Below, piece after piece: positions 45,484 through 56,337 of a stretch of 64,000 nucleotides of DNA. Under the pieces are notes generated by a model. It had not been told where the DNA came from. It saw nothing but the letters and a program-made list of their open reading frames with translations, and searched no databases. How positions within the stretch are numbered: position 1 is the stretch's first letter; the number at the start of each line of letters is the position of its first letter. This stretch comes from Haberlea rhodopensis. Its lineage: Eukaryota > Streptophyta > Magnoliopsida > Lamiales > Gesneriaceae. Location: NCBI GenBank assembly GCA_907163345.1, contig CAJQUN010000226.1, positions 62,001 to 126,000 of the forward strand, read 5' to 3'. Made by a program: the position numbers and the translations under genes.

Positions 45484-45671
45484 TGGTTAGATAACCCGGG
45501 AAGGAGTGAAGGGTAGCCTTAGCAATAAGTTGGCTAGGTGCTTACTTTTAAACATGTTTTGCGCATAAGCTACATATGAAGTATATGACTGTTATGCTAA
45601 CATGTTATGCTTTTCTAATGATGTATATGTGAACTGCTTTTGGATCTTGTTGTTAACCCTTGTGTTGCAGT

Positions 45672-46560
45672 ATGGCAGCAAACGTGGAGGTAGGTGACGC
45701 AGTGAGCGTCAATGCAAGTGCGGGGCGTACGAATCCCCTACCCCCGCCAGCTTTTGATGATGAACCGTCCGAACAACAGTTGTTGCCAGGGGAGCTAAGC
45801 TTAACTCAGTTTCTTGCTTAACGACCCCCAACCTTTGAAGGAACCAAAACTGGGGAACGAGCTGAGGAATGGTTAGAAAGAATAGAGCAGATCTTTGTGG
45901 CAGCCCCATGTGCGAAGACAGCATGGATACGGTTAGCAGAGTTCCAATTGGCCAAGAAGGCTCTAATGTGGTGGAAGACCACCGTGGTAGAGCAAGAGGC
46001 TCAAGGTCATGAAGTTAATTGGAAAATGTTTCGAACTCGCTTTCTGAATCGTTATTTCTCGGCTGCTGCACGACAGGCTAAGGAAGATGAATTCACTCAC
46101 CTCAAGCAAGGTAATATGTCAGTGTCAGATTATGCTCTTCAGTTTTGCTCCTTACTCAGATATGTGCCTCACATCGCCACGAGCACTCAAGCAAAGATGA
46201 GGAACTTCATGAAGGGCTTGAGGCCGGAGCTGTACGATAGGGTGATTACTTATGGCCCTACTTGCTTTGACGATGCACTCTCACGGGCTGAGCTAGCCGA
46301 ACTGGGAGTGGGTGCATACCCTGATGTTGTACCACCGCCAGCACCCCCTTAGAAATCCACTCATGATAATTTGAAGCCAAGGGGTGAGCAGTTCAAATCA
46401 AGAGGAAACACATCGGCGTCCAGGTTCAGTGGTAAGAGGTCTGACAATAGATGGAAAGGAAACCGAAGGAGTGATGCCCCATCTGGAAGGGGGCAGTCTC
46501 AGGGAGACAGATCCGGGAAGGTCCAATGCACTCTTTGTGGGCAACCACATCTGACGAAAG
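45672..46560 (+). pseudogene. gag: G3 gag
   Basis: ATG at 45672 just after TTGTGTTGCAG. The N-terminal 49 codons end at TAA 45819-45821; the Gag core then runs open to 46352 (AEEWLERIEQIFVAAPC, AEFQLAKKALMWWKT, RTRFLNRYFSAAARQAKEDE, VSDYALQFCSLLRYVPHI, FDDALSRAELAELGVG). A TAG at 46350-46352 follows AP-rich residues, and the basic linker continues in frame after it. The sequence is related to, but clearly distinct from, families A and D. Confidence 0.9.
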
Positions 46561-47170
46561 ATTGTATAGGATGCTATGTTGTGGCGACAAGGGCCACTTT
46601 GCTAGACAGTGTCCCAACAGGGGAAGTCAACAGGGTCCTGCGGGGAGGCCTGCGGATAGGACAGCACAGCACAGACCACCATTTGTGCCGCGACAGTATG
46701 GAGGTCAGCCTATGGGGCCACCTCAAGGACAAGTCTATGCATTGACGAGGGAGCAGGCTTCAGCGGCTCCGGAGGAGGTTATAGCGGGTACGTGTCTTTT
46801 ATTTACGCACCCTGCTTTTATATTGATCGACACAGGTGCGTCACACTCTTTTGTGTCGACAAGTTTTGTGGAAAGGCACCACATATGCACTTCTCCGTCG
46901 CCCACGCCTCTTATAGTCTCGACCCCGCTGGAAGAAGTATGATTACTGATCGGATTGTCTTCGATGGCCTCATTTATTTTGAGGATAAAGAACTAAGGTC
47001 AGATTTGATTGTTCTGGGAATGTCAGATTTTGACTGCATTCTGGGCATTGATGTTCTGAACAGGTATCAGGCAGTTGTGAACTGCAGGCCGAGGACTGTA
47101 CGGTTTAAATCTGATATGGGAGTTCCATGGACGTTCTATGGGGATGGTTCTCGCTCTAAGATCCGTTGAT
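46561..47170 (+). pseudogene. G3 zinc knuckle and aspartic protease
   Basis: The knuckle (CCGDKGHFARQC) is in the frame 46526-46942, shifted relative to the linker upstream, which shows a one-base change near 46575. The same frame carries protease FILIDTGASHSFVS (about residue 110). Near 46925 another shift moves the match to 46792-47169, with GMSDFDCILGIDVLNRY. A TGA at 47167-47169 ends it just before RT. The catalytic Asp-Thr-Gly is present. Confidence 0.87.
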
Positions 47171-47175
47171 ATCTG

Positions 47176-48258
47176 TTGTCAAGATGGCGCAGTTGTTGGA
47201 ACGCGGCCATTCGGGATATCTCATATATGCCATTGATTGTTACGGAAAAGAAAGAAGAAGTAAAAGTTGAGGATGTGCCCGTAGTGGCGGAGTTCCCTGA
47301 TGTCTTTCCGGAGGAGATTCCCGGATTCCCACCGACGAGAGAGGTCAAGTTTGGGATTGAATTATTACCGGGGACGTCTGCCATTTCTCGTGCCCCTTAT
47401 AGGATGGCACCAGCGGAGCTAAGGGAATTAAAGATTCAGTTGCAAGAGCTCCTTGATAAAGGCTATATACGCCCTAGCGTATCACCCTGGGGAGAACCAG
47501 TTTTATTTGTGAAGAAGAAAGATGGTTCGATGCGTTTGTGCATCGATTACAGACAACTGAACAAAGCTACAGTGAAGAATAAGTACCCACTTCCGAGGAT
47601 CGATGACTTGTTCGATCAGTTGCAGGGTACGAGGCTCTACAGTAAGATCGATCTGAGGTCAGGGTACCATCAGATTCAAGTGAAGGAAGATGATGTCCAG
47701 AAGACAGCCTTCAGGACTAGGTATGGGCACTATGAATTCCTAGTCATGCCTTTTGGGGTGACAAATGCCCCGGCTGTTTTCATGAGTTTGATGAACAGGG
47801 TGTTCCAACAATATTTGGATCAATTCGTCATAGTTTTCATTGACGATATACTCATCTACTCCCGGACCGAAGAGGATCATGTACGGCACTTGAGGACAGT
47901 ACTTCAGATCCTTAGGGATCATCAGTTGTATGCAAAGCTCAGCAAGTGTGAGTTCTGGTTGAGCAGTGTCGTATTCTTGGGTCATATTATATCTAGCAGC
48001 GGGATATCTGTGGATCCCAGGAAGATTGAAGCTGTAATGGAGTGGGCAGCACCCACTTCTGTACCCGAGATACGGAGTTTCCTTGGCTTAGCAGGTTATT
48101 ACCGACGTTTTGTCGAGGGATTTTCTAAGATCGCTAAGCCGTTGACGCAGCTGACTCAGAAAGGAGTCCCATTCTTTTGGTCCGGAGCTTGTGAGGAAAG
48201 TTTTCAAGAACTGAAGCGTCGTTTGACTACAGCGCCTGTATTGGTGATCCCCTTCTGA
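47176..48258 (+). pseudogene. pol: G3 reverse transcriptase
   Basis: Open for 360 codons; the true match starts at about residue 28 (EDVPVVAEFPDVFPEEIPGF). RT motifs: LCIDYRQLNKATVKNKYPLP, KIDLRSGYHQIQV, MPFGVTNAPAVFMSLMN, catalytic FIDDILIYS (about residue 220), RSFLGLAGYYRRFVEGF. The frame ends at PVLVIPF through a small indel near 48252, immediately before RNase H. All RT catalytic residues look present, so this is the best preserved RT in the window. Confidence 0.93.
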
Positions 48259-48274
48259 GAATAAGAGGGTTGCC

Positions 48275-48715
48275 TTGTACACGGATGCATCATTGCAAGG
48301 TTTGGGTTGTGTGTTGACGCAAGAAAAGCACGTGGTGGCTTATGCTTCGAGGCAGTTGAAGCCTCATGAGACCAGATACCCAGTCCATGATCTGGAACTA
48401 GCGGCCATCATTTTCGCCTTGAAGATTTGGCGTCATTATCTTTATGGTACGACGTTTACCATCTACACGGACCATAAGAGCCTGAAATTTCTATTCACTC
48501 AGGCTGAACTGAATATGCGTCAAAGAAGATGGATGGATTTGCTCAAGGATTATGACTGTGAGATTGAGTACCATCCGGGTAAGGCAAATTTGATAGCAGA
48601 CGCCTTAAGTAGGAAGGTGAAGAGTACTGCTGAAGACGCTATGTGTTTATCAGCAATGATGACCTCTTACTGCCATCTGGGCTATGACTTTGATGTGGAC
48701 ACGTCGCCGGTGTGA
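48275..48715 (+). pseudogene. pol: G3 RNase H
   Basis: 147 codons: YTDASLQGLGCVLTQ, YASRQLKPHETRYPVHDLELAA, YTDHKSLKFLFTQ and the end motif GKANLIADALSRK. Catalytic Asp and Glu positions look intact. Ends at a TGA (48713-48715), in a position that is CAG in G1. Confidence 0.9.
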
Positions 48716-50233
48716 GTGTCGACCTTATTGGCCGAGCCAGACGTATTTGAGGCTATCAGGAAAGCCCAGAGGTTAGATGATGAAGTTCAGAGATGGTCAT
48801 CGATAGTACTTCGAGGTCAGCCAACAAAGTTTAGAGTGGCTGAAGATGATTCTTTACGACTGGACAACCGATGGGTAGTCCCAAATGCGCCGGGATTGCG
48901 TAAAGGAATCTTAGAACGAGCTCATAGTAGCCGGTTTAGTATCCACCCCGGAGGAAGAAAGATGTATAAGGACCTGAGTGGTCAATTCTGGTGGAGACGC
49001 ATGAAGCGTGATGTGATCACTTTTGTCAAGAGATGTTTGATCTGCCAGCAAGTAAAGGCAGAAAGGCAGAGGCCTGGTGGCGAGCTGAAGAGCTTGGAGG
49101 TACCTAAGTGGAAGTGGGAGCATATATCTATGGACTTCGTGACCCACTTGCCAAGGTCGACCTCTGGATTTGATGCTATATGGGTGATCGTGGATAGGCT
49201 AACGAAGGTAGCTCACTTCATCCCTTACAACATGACTTTCACGTACCTAAAGATGGCCCAATTATATGTACGGGATGTAGTGAGGTTGCATGGGGTTCCA
49301 GTCTCGATCGTGTCTGACAGAGACCCAAGGTTTACTTCTCATTTCTGGGAAGGTCTCCAGACAGCTTTGGGCACCGAGGTGAGATTGAGTACAACTTATC
49401 ACCCTCAGACAGAAGGCCAAACGGAGCGTACTATTCAGACGCTCGAAGATATGCTGAGGGCATGTGTTTTGGAGTTTGATACTCCATGGCAAGAGTCTAT
49501 ACCACTGGTAGAGTTCTCCAATAATAACAGCTATCAGGCGAGCATTCAGATGGCCCCTTTTGAAGCTCTTTACGGACGACGATGTAGGTCACCGCTGTAT
49601 TGGGAGGACTTGACGAGTAAAACGGTCGGAGGACCGGATATGATTAAGGACATGGAGGAAAAGATTAAGATGATACGCTTAAAGATGAAAGCGGCTCAAG
49701 ATAGGCAAGCAGCCTACGCCAATAAGCGGCGACGGCCGCTAGAATTCCAAGAAGGAGACAAGGTTTTCTTGAAAATCTCACCCTTTAGGGGTGTGGTCCG
49801 TTTTGGTATGCGGGGAAAGTTATCTCCGAGATATGTCGGACCGTATGAGGTTTTACAGCGCATTGGTACATTGGCTTACCGTTTGGCTCTACCGCCGTCT
49901 TTATCTGGAATTCATGATGTCTTCCATGTTTCTATGTTGAGAAAGTATGAGCCAAACCCGTCTCATGTTTTACAGCCTACTGAAGTGCAGTTGGATTCAT
50001 ATGTATCCTACGTTGAACGACCGGTCAGAATTCTGGATTGTGAGGATCGCAGACTACGAAGTAAAGTTATACCGATGGTCAAAGTTCAGTGGGATCGTCG
50101 GGGTGTCGAGGAGGCTACGTGGGAGACGGAACGGCATATGGTGCAGCACTATCCGGAACTTTTCTCTGGTATGTTTTTAATGTTTAGTTCCATTAAGATG
50201 ATGCATGTGGATTTCGAGGACGAAATCTTATAA
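48716..50233 (+). pseudogene. pol: G3 integrase with chromodomain
   Basis: 505 open codons. H-H-C-C finger HSSRFSIHPGG ... CLICQQVKAE (about residues 70-115), D-D-E core (MDFVTHLPR near 140, SDRDPRFTSHFWEG near 200, EGQTERTIQTLEDM near 235), GPY/F region (GKLSPRYVGPYEVLQRIG) and chromodomain-like end (VKVQWDRRGVEEATWETERH, about residues 450-470). Beyond SGM it runs 19 more residues into the polypurine-tract region. Structurally complete, although its start is a stop rather than a Met. In DGQTER the first residue is Glu (EGQTER). Confidence 0.93.
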
Positions 50234-50245
50234 GTAGGGGAGTAA
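50232..50245 (+). promoter_or_regulatory. G3 polypurine tract
   Basis: AAGTAGGGGAGTAA directly before the 3' LTR TG at 50246. Confidence 0.88.
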
Positions 50246-52409
50246 TGTAATACCCCCGAAATGTAATATGATTATGTGCTTCGATGATAATTTATGATGT
50301 GTTTAAGGGTTGTGGTGCATTTAATTTTGGGGGATAATACTTACGATGTGATGATATGATGTAGGGGACACGTTGGGTGTTTTAAAGGATGTATTAATTA
50401 AATGAAGTTAGAAAATATTGAGTGAGGATATTAATACATCGTACTATATACCGGGAGACAATTAAACACCACAAGGCACCCCAACCATACCACCCCCCAA
50501 TCGGCCACCTCACCCTTTCCCACTTGATTAACCCATACCCCCACTTGATCATGCCCATGCTCCCAATCACTTCTTGCAGCCAAAACATTCCCTTCTCCTT
50601 CTCTTTTCCCCCCATTTTTGTTCCAGCTTAGCAGCTGTAAGGCAAGGAAAAAGCTGGTAAAAGTGTTCCAAAAACCTTGCAAAAGAGGAGCAAAGGAGAG
50701 GGGTAAGTGGGTACTCTGTTTTTCTGGGTTTGTGTTTGAGTTTGGGTTTGGTGGGTTGTTTTTAACGCATGCTAAGTGTAGGCTTGGGTGAAACCTTGGT
50801 ATGAATGCTTACATGGTAGTATTAAGTAACTACTAGCATGGTTGTTTGAGCATTTTATATGATTTATGTGATAGATTTCTTGTTATGAAACTATATGCTC
50901 GAAAATCTGGAAAAATCAAGATAAGCATGCTCTGTTTCTGTTAAAGTTGGTTGAGGATGAAGATTATGATGATGTTATGATGCATGTTAGCTTAGGTTTT
51001 GTTAAAACTTTGATTTAAGTGCCTACATGGATATTTTATGAAGTTCTTTACATGTTTGTTTCAGCAAGAAAGATGTGTTATGAAGTAGAAATGTTGGTGT
51101 AAAAAGAGGTGCTCAAAAATCTGGGGAAATCCCGATTTTTTTCAGAGCTCTCGATCGATCGAGATTTGGTCCCGATCGATCGAGCGAGACAGAAGGTCTA
51201 AAGCATGTTTTGAAATTATGGTGCCGATCGATCGGAGGATTTCTCGATCAATCGGTGAAGCTTCTCGGTCGATCGGTAAAATGCTTCGATCGATCGAGCG
51301 AGGCAGAAGGCACTGTTTGTGCACAGTGTCTCGATCGATCGAGACCTTGGGCCGATCGATCGAGAGAGGCAGAAAGTTGGCAAGTATAATGATGTTTTAT
51401 TTTGTTAAGTTTATGATGTGAGATGGTTTTGAGGCATCTAATATGGTATTGTGTGGTCTTGTAGAACCATCCCAGGTACCGGCACCATCAAGGAGATAAA
51501 GTCTGCTGACTCCTCCTCTTTTGAAAAGGTACGTAAGAAACGTACGGGCACCGGACGGTAAACCATACTCCTACCTCTGATGATGATGCCTATAATAATG
51601 ATGTTTATGATGATGTTTACAATGATGATGTTTATGATGACGTTTATGATGACGATGTTTATGATGATGATTATGATGATGTTTACGATGATGATGTTTA
51701 TGATGATGTTTACGATGATGTTTATAATGATGATGTTTATGATGATGTTTACGATGATGATGTTTATGATGACGTTATGATGTTGATGTTATGATTGGGT
51801 AAGACGCCCATGTGGTAAGATGCCACCCAATGTATGTGAGCGGGTAAGATGCCCATGTGGTAAGATGCAACACAATGTTATGATACAGCAAGACGCCATA
51901 TGACGGGGTAAGATGCCCTGTGGTAAGATGTCACACGACGGTTATGTTATGGTAAGATGCCATACAACGGGGTAAGATGCCCTCATACATGAATAAGAAT
52001 CAGGGATAACAAAAGAAGTCGAAGAACGACCAATAACATTTACTTAACTAAGATGCTATGCATTACTGTATGTCTTTTCTATCATGTTAAGTAAATATGT
52101 ATGTGCTCACGATGTGTTATCCCTGTAGGTACACTTTTGGACCAAGGGCTTAGAGTCGGGTTGAGGAGGTGAGCTAAAAGGAGCAAGATGAATATAGGAT
52201 GCAGGATTTTGATAGTCTCTACTCTAGGAGTAGTGTAAACCTATAACTTTAACATTCATTATTGGGAATGTAATTAATAGCTTTTAGAAATTTTATTTTG
52301 GCCTGTAATCTTCTTAGCTCAAGCTACAACCGGAACCCTTAAGAGGTTATAAATGCATGTTCTGTCCAATTATGTGTACTAATTGATGTTAAGGTAGGAA
52401 GACCCTACA
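50246..52409 (+). repeat. G3 3' LTR
   Basis: 2164 bp, the same features as the 5' LTR at shifted positions: palindromes 51150-51365, donor-like motif 51529, trinucleotide tract, hairpin array 51799-51985, acceptor-like end 52128. One hairpin stem is broken here (TGTGG/CAACA near 51856). Confidence 0.93.
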
Positions 52410-52566
52410 GTAATCATATTCAAAAGCATGTTAGTATAACAACTTATACAAAAATATGCACCACTTGCATAAACATGCCCACCAATGAATACCTAGCCAA
52501 CTTGTTTCTAAAGGCTACCCTTTACTCGTTCCCTGGTTATCTAACCACTGCTCTGATACCACTAAA
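52410..52566 (-). other. G2 leader, LTR-proximal part, and primer site
   Basis: Matches G1 29410-29566. The iMet complement (minus TGGTATCAGAGC) is at 52562-52551, four bases from the LTR. Confidence 0.9.
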
Positions 52567-53014
52567 TGTGAGACCCCATTATCTAATCAACAACATAAGG
52601 TGCAATTAAGAGAACTAATCATAAATAATCAGAGTAATAGGTCGTGTTGATATCCTGAGCTTATAGAGATTACAATACCAAAAGAATTTCAAAAGGGATT
52701 AGTTACATCTCTTAGTAACAGCATGTAAGACTATAGTTCTACTACACTCCTTGTAGAAACTATACAAAATGAAACTCTGATCTGCTAATCCTGTAGCACT
52801 CCTTAAAGCTCAACGTGTCAACCCCGACCCTTGTTCTCTGTATTAAATGCACCTACAAAGACAACCCCCAACACATGAGCACATCATAATTCATATTCAA
52901 CATAATATGAATGTAAAGCATAATGCACAATCATAGATATAAAATACTTCATGTATTTACAATGCATTTAAAACGCCCATTGGTTGTCCCTGTACCATAA
53001 CTCATAATCAAATA
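52567..53014 (-). repeat. Right family-A LTR (5' LTR of G2), truncated
   Basis: Matches 10926-11374 with about 5 mismatches, then stops where element D begins. It includes the acceptor-like motif near 52850 but not the hairpin array. Confidence 0.9.
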
Positions 53015-53763
53015 TGTGATATCCCCGAAATAATTAATTGCAATTTGGGCATTAATTATGTTTATATGATTAATTATGGTGATAATTGATTTATGGGCTG
53101 GATTTAATTATCTTGATGAAATGCATGGTCAAATGGAAAGAGTGACCCGGGAGTGCATTTTAGGGTGCATGTTGTGCATGTGGGGAGAATTGAGTATTAG
53201 CATGAATTATTTGTTATGGTTAGCAATTAATTGAAAAACATGAGTTTAATTGGTATTTTGGTGCATTTTGGTATAATGCTTTTAAAATATCATGTTGGGG
53301 TGTTTTATACACCATGGTAATTGTGGAGTGCAATTGATTTTATAATAACACACTTATTACACCCCAAACCCCCACCATACCATCACTTTTCAACTTTCCC
53401 CAAATCAACCACCCAAACCCTCCTTCTCTTCCATTTTCGAGTTTGAGCAAAGAGGTGAAGAGAAATCCTTCCAAAAACTTGATGTGTGGGATTTGGTGTG
53501 AGATTTGGAGTTCCCAAGAGGTATAGATACCTTCCTATTGTTTTTATTGTGTTTGGATTGAGTTTGAAATGGTTTTGAAGGGTTTTGAAATGGGTTGTTT
53601 TGGGTTGGTATTATTTTGGTTGAATGTTGGATTTTTGAGATGTTTAAAGTGTATTTTGAAGGTTATATTGTGTTTGATGTTGTTGGTTTGATGGTAGGGG
53701 AGTTGGTATGGTTTGGGAGGGTTTTGGTGTGCATTAATGGTGAAAATTGCGGGTCTGTATGTG

Positions 53764-53909
53764 GCGATCGATCGCCTGAAATGCCACGATCGATCGCCGA
53801 GGGGCAGTGTCCATAACGTAAGGTAGGCGATCGATCGCCATGTATGGCGCGATCGATCGCCGCGAAGCAAAAATTGAGGCGATCGATCGCCTCAGCGAAG
53901 CGATCGATC
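53764..53909. repeat. CGATCGATCG cluster in D LTR with extended arms
   Basis: Six copies. Flanking bases extend most palindromes: GGCGATCGATCGCC (near 53762), AGGCGATCGATCGCCT (near 53877) and AGCGATCGATCGCT (near 53898). Confidence 0.88.
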
Positions 53910-54067
53910 GCTAGCAGCAGAATTTTGGAAAATGGTTTTTTTTGACGAATTTTTGGTATTCGACTATTATTTGGCTTCTAATATGGGGTTGTGTGATTGT
54001 GTAGAACCATCCCAGGTGGCGACGCAACCAAGGAAGTGAAGCCATATCAAATACCACTTTTGGAAAG

Positions 54068-54727
54068 GTACGTAGAAGACGTACGAGCACCCAACGGTAC
54101 ATGTATCTAATATACTCATTGATTATGCATTGTGGATGCGAGTATATATGGAATTATGCATTGTGGATGCAAATACATGTTGAATTATGCATGATGATTG
54201 TATATGCATATGATGGTTATTGGTGCATATCCCATGAGTCATGGTCATCCCTTGATGATTTTAATGCTTGCCGCTATTTGATTTGGTGCCGCTAAATGTG
54301 AAGCGAGGGGTGGGAGCGCCGCATGTCACATTTATGTGTGGTTATCATATGAGGCGAGGAAAGAATATTTGCCGCTCAATGTGAAGCGAGGGGTGGGAGC
54401 GCCGCATGTCTATTGAAGCGATGTTATTCTATGCCGCCTATATGAAAAGCGAGGGGCATTAAAATACATTGTGATGAACAGACTAGGGATTGTTGATTGG
54501 TAATTGGTGATGATGAAATGGTATTATGTCATGACATGTGTGGACCATTAAATAATCTATTTGATTATACTCATGAGTTATGGTATAAGGACAACCAAAC
54601 AGGAAGCGTTTAAAATGCATGGGAAAAACAGGAAGTGTTTTATTATGATTTATGCATTTACGCCTTATATTCATATTGTGTTGGATATGAATATATTATG
54701 CTCATGTTTTGGGGGTTGTCCTTGTAG
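54068..54727 (+). other. Putative intron in D LTR
   Basis: AAAG|GTACGTAG donor-like, also GTACGT-AGAAG-ACGTAC (54068-54084); GTTGTCCTTGTAG acceptor-like with CTCAT upstream. 660 nt, close to the 615 and 654 nt of G3 and A. Confidence 0.4.
54290..54440 (+). repeat. GCCGC / AAGCGAGG repeat block in D LTR
   Basis: GCCGCT + AAATGTGA or CAATGTGA + AGCGAGGGGTGGGAGCGCCGC occurs twice (about 54290 and 54372), with shorter variants between and after. CGCT/AGCG pair across the 8-nt spacer. It sits where A, G3 and B1 have their hairpin arrays. Confidence 0.8.
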
Positions 54728-55025
54728 GTACATTTTGGCATGATAGAAAGGGGCTAAAGCGGTTGAGGTGGTGAGCTTGTGAAGAACACTCTTGATAGAT
54801 GAAGGACGGGATTACTTTTGTATAGTGTCTACTCTAGCAGTAGTGTAAAGCTATAGCGAAAACATTCATTCGATTGGGGGTGTAATTAATCCACTTGATA
54901 GTCCTTATTTTGGCATGTAATTCTTAAAGCTCATAGTCTCAACACGATCTTTTTACTTTGATAATTTATGTTAGCTCTAATTATGCCTTTAATCCGTACT
55001 TAAGGATCTAGGGTCCTTACATTAG

Positions 55026-55037
55026 TGGTATCAGAGC
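55026..55037 (+). promoter_or_regulatory. D primer-binding site, tRNA-iMet type
   Basis: TGGTATCAGAGC four bases after the LTR. Confidence 0.9.
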
Positions 55038-55236
55038 AGTGGTTTGAGAACCCGGGAACGAGTGAAGGGTAGCCTTAGCATGATTGGCTAGGTGCTTACA
55101 TTTGAAGCATGTTTATGCATGTGGTGCATATTGTTGTATATACTGTTATACTAACATGCTTATTATCATTCCTGTTATCTAACGGCATAACATATATATA
55201 TTTGTTTTGGAATTGTTTTAACCCTTGTGTTACACC

Positions 55237-56337
55237 ATGGCGGCTATGAACTTGGGAAACCTCAATGAAGAGGTGGGTGACGTTGGCAGTGTTAATGCGA
55301 GCATTAGTCAGGTAAACCCTTTACCTCCACCAGCTGTAGGCATGGAACCAGTGGCTCAGTTGTTACTACCTGGTGAGATCAGTTTGACTCAATTTATGAC
55401 TTACCACCCGCCCCGGTTTGAGGGGACAGAATCAGGAGAGGAGGCTGAGGAGTGGCTAGAAAGGCTTGAACAGATATTTGTATCCGCTCCTTGTGCTGGA
55501 ACGGCATGGCTGAGGCTGGCGGAGTTCCAGCTGGCTAAGAAACCTTCCATGTGGTGGAAGAGCACGGTAATGGAACTAAGAGCACATGGTGCATTGATCG
55601 ATTGGACGCTCTTCAGAACCCGATTTCTGAACAGGTACTTCTCTGCGGCGGCGAGACAGATGAAGGAAGATGAGTTCGCAAACTTGAAACAAGGAGGCAT
55701 GTCAGTGTCAGACTATGCTATGCACTATTCTTCGTTGCTGAGGTATGTTCCACACATTGCCACCAATAGACATACGAAGATGAGAAACTTTCTGAAGGGA
55801 TTGCGGCCGGAACTATTCGACCGGGTTATCACCAATAACCCCACTTCCTTTGATGATGCTCTTACTAGAGCAGAACTTGCGGAGATCGGAGTTGGGGCCT
55901 ATCCTAATGCTGTATCCCCACACGTGCCACAACAGATACAAGCTACTGATAGCTTGAGGCCCCGAGGGGAGTCATTTAAGCCCCATGGTGCCTCTTCATC
56001 CTCACGGTTCAGTGGAAAGAAATCTTTTGGTCGGAAGCAAGAGAACAAGAAGAACAAATGGTCGACCAACCGAGGGCCTATGCAAGGAAATAGATTGGGG
56101 GAGTCAAGTTGTGACAATTGTGGAGGGCCGCATTCTTCGAATAATTGCCCTGCTTGTTATAGTTGTGGTAAGATGGGCCACATCTCTTGGTATTGCCCCA
56201 CTCGGGGAGGACATTCAGATTTTCAAGGGAACATGCCGCGATTTGAGGAGAGGACAGTGCACCAGAGGCAGCAGTTTATGCCTCGACCATCGGGAGGTCA
56301 GACAGTGGGACCGCCCCAGGGCAGGTGTATGCACTGA
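55237..56337 (+). CDS. gag: D Gag, 366 codons, open to the zinc knuckle
   Basis: I take ATG 55237 (MAAMNLGNLNEEVG), which aligns with family-A gag, not the in-frame ATG four codons upstream. Gag core: AEEWLERLEQIFVSAPC, RTRFLNRYFSAAARQMKEDE, SVSDYAMHYSSLLRYVPHI, FDDALTRAELAEIGVG; then a Lys-rich linker, CDNCGGPHSSNNC, and a CCHC knuckle CYSCGKMGHISWYC (about residues 308-321). A one-base deletion near 56320 shifts the frame before protease, so Gag ends GRCMH. This is the only Gag here whose capsid and knuckle lie in one frame, and it could be functional in trans. Confidence 0.9.
   Translation: MAAMNLGNLNEEVGDVGSVNASISQVNPLPPPAVGMEPVAQLLLPGEISLTQFMTYHPPRFEGTESGEEAEEWLERLEQIFVSAPCAGTAWLRLAEFQLAKKPSMWWKSTVMELRAHGALIDWTLFRTRFLNRYFSAAARQMKEDEFANLKQGGMSVSDYAMHYSSLLRYVPHIATNRHTKMRNFLKGLRPELFDRVITNNPTSFDDALTRAELAEIGVGAYPNAVSPHVPQQIQATDSLRPRGESFKPHGASSSSRFSGKKSFGRKQENKKNKWSTNRGPMQGNRLGESSCDNCGGPHSSNNCPACYSCGKMGHISWYCPTRGGHSDFQGNMPRFEERTVHQRQQFMPRPSGGQTVGPPQGRCMH

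Larger units (their letters stand above)
43279..52409 (+). mobile_element. G3: complete chromovirus inserted in the G2 leader, plus strand
   Basis: LTRs 43279-45465 and 50246-52409, target duplication GTAAT (43274-43278 and 52410-52414), iMet site at 45470, polypurine tract at 50232. By eye the LTRs differ at about 20-25 of 2160 positions plus a few indels, near 1 percent. Order: gag, protease, RT, RNase H, integrase, chromodomain. At least seven stops or shifts lie in the coding part. It is opposite in strand to the compound that hosts it. Confidence 0.95.
10926..53014 (-). mobile_element. Compound chromovirus: LTR-G1-LTR-G2-LTR, heavily nested
   Basis: Family-A LTRs lie at 10926-13233, 29567-29875 (internally deleted) and 52567-53014 (cut by D). 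Between them sit two near-identical minus-strand chromovirus interiors, each in the order leader, gag, protease, RT, RNase H, integrase, chromodomain. G1 runs 29566 to 13234 with B1 inserted in gag; G2 runs 52566 to 29876 with C2 inserted between RNase H and integrase and G3 inserted in the leader. Sharing the middle LTR is the signature of unequal recombination between LTRs or of a tandem insertion. The outer LTRs differ at about 5 of 445 aligned bases. Confidence 0.85.
53015..55021 (+). repeat. D 5' LTR
   Basis: 2007 bp, TGTGATATCCCCG ... GGTCCTTACA. Layout matches the G3 LTR: palindromes (53764-53909), donor-like inverted repeat (54068), GCCGC/AGCGAGG repeat block (54290-54440), acceptor-like CTTGTAG (54727). 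Confidence 0.88.

Noticed and set aside
56325..56337. Programmed frameshift between D gag and protease
   Set aside because: The related G1, G2 and G3 have gag and protease in one frame at this point, so a one-base loss in D is the simpler reading.
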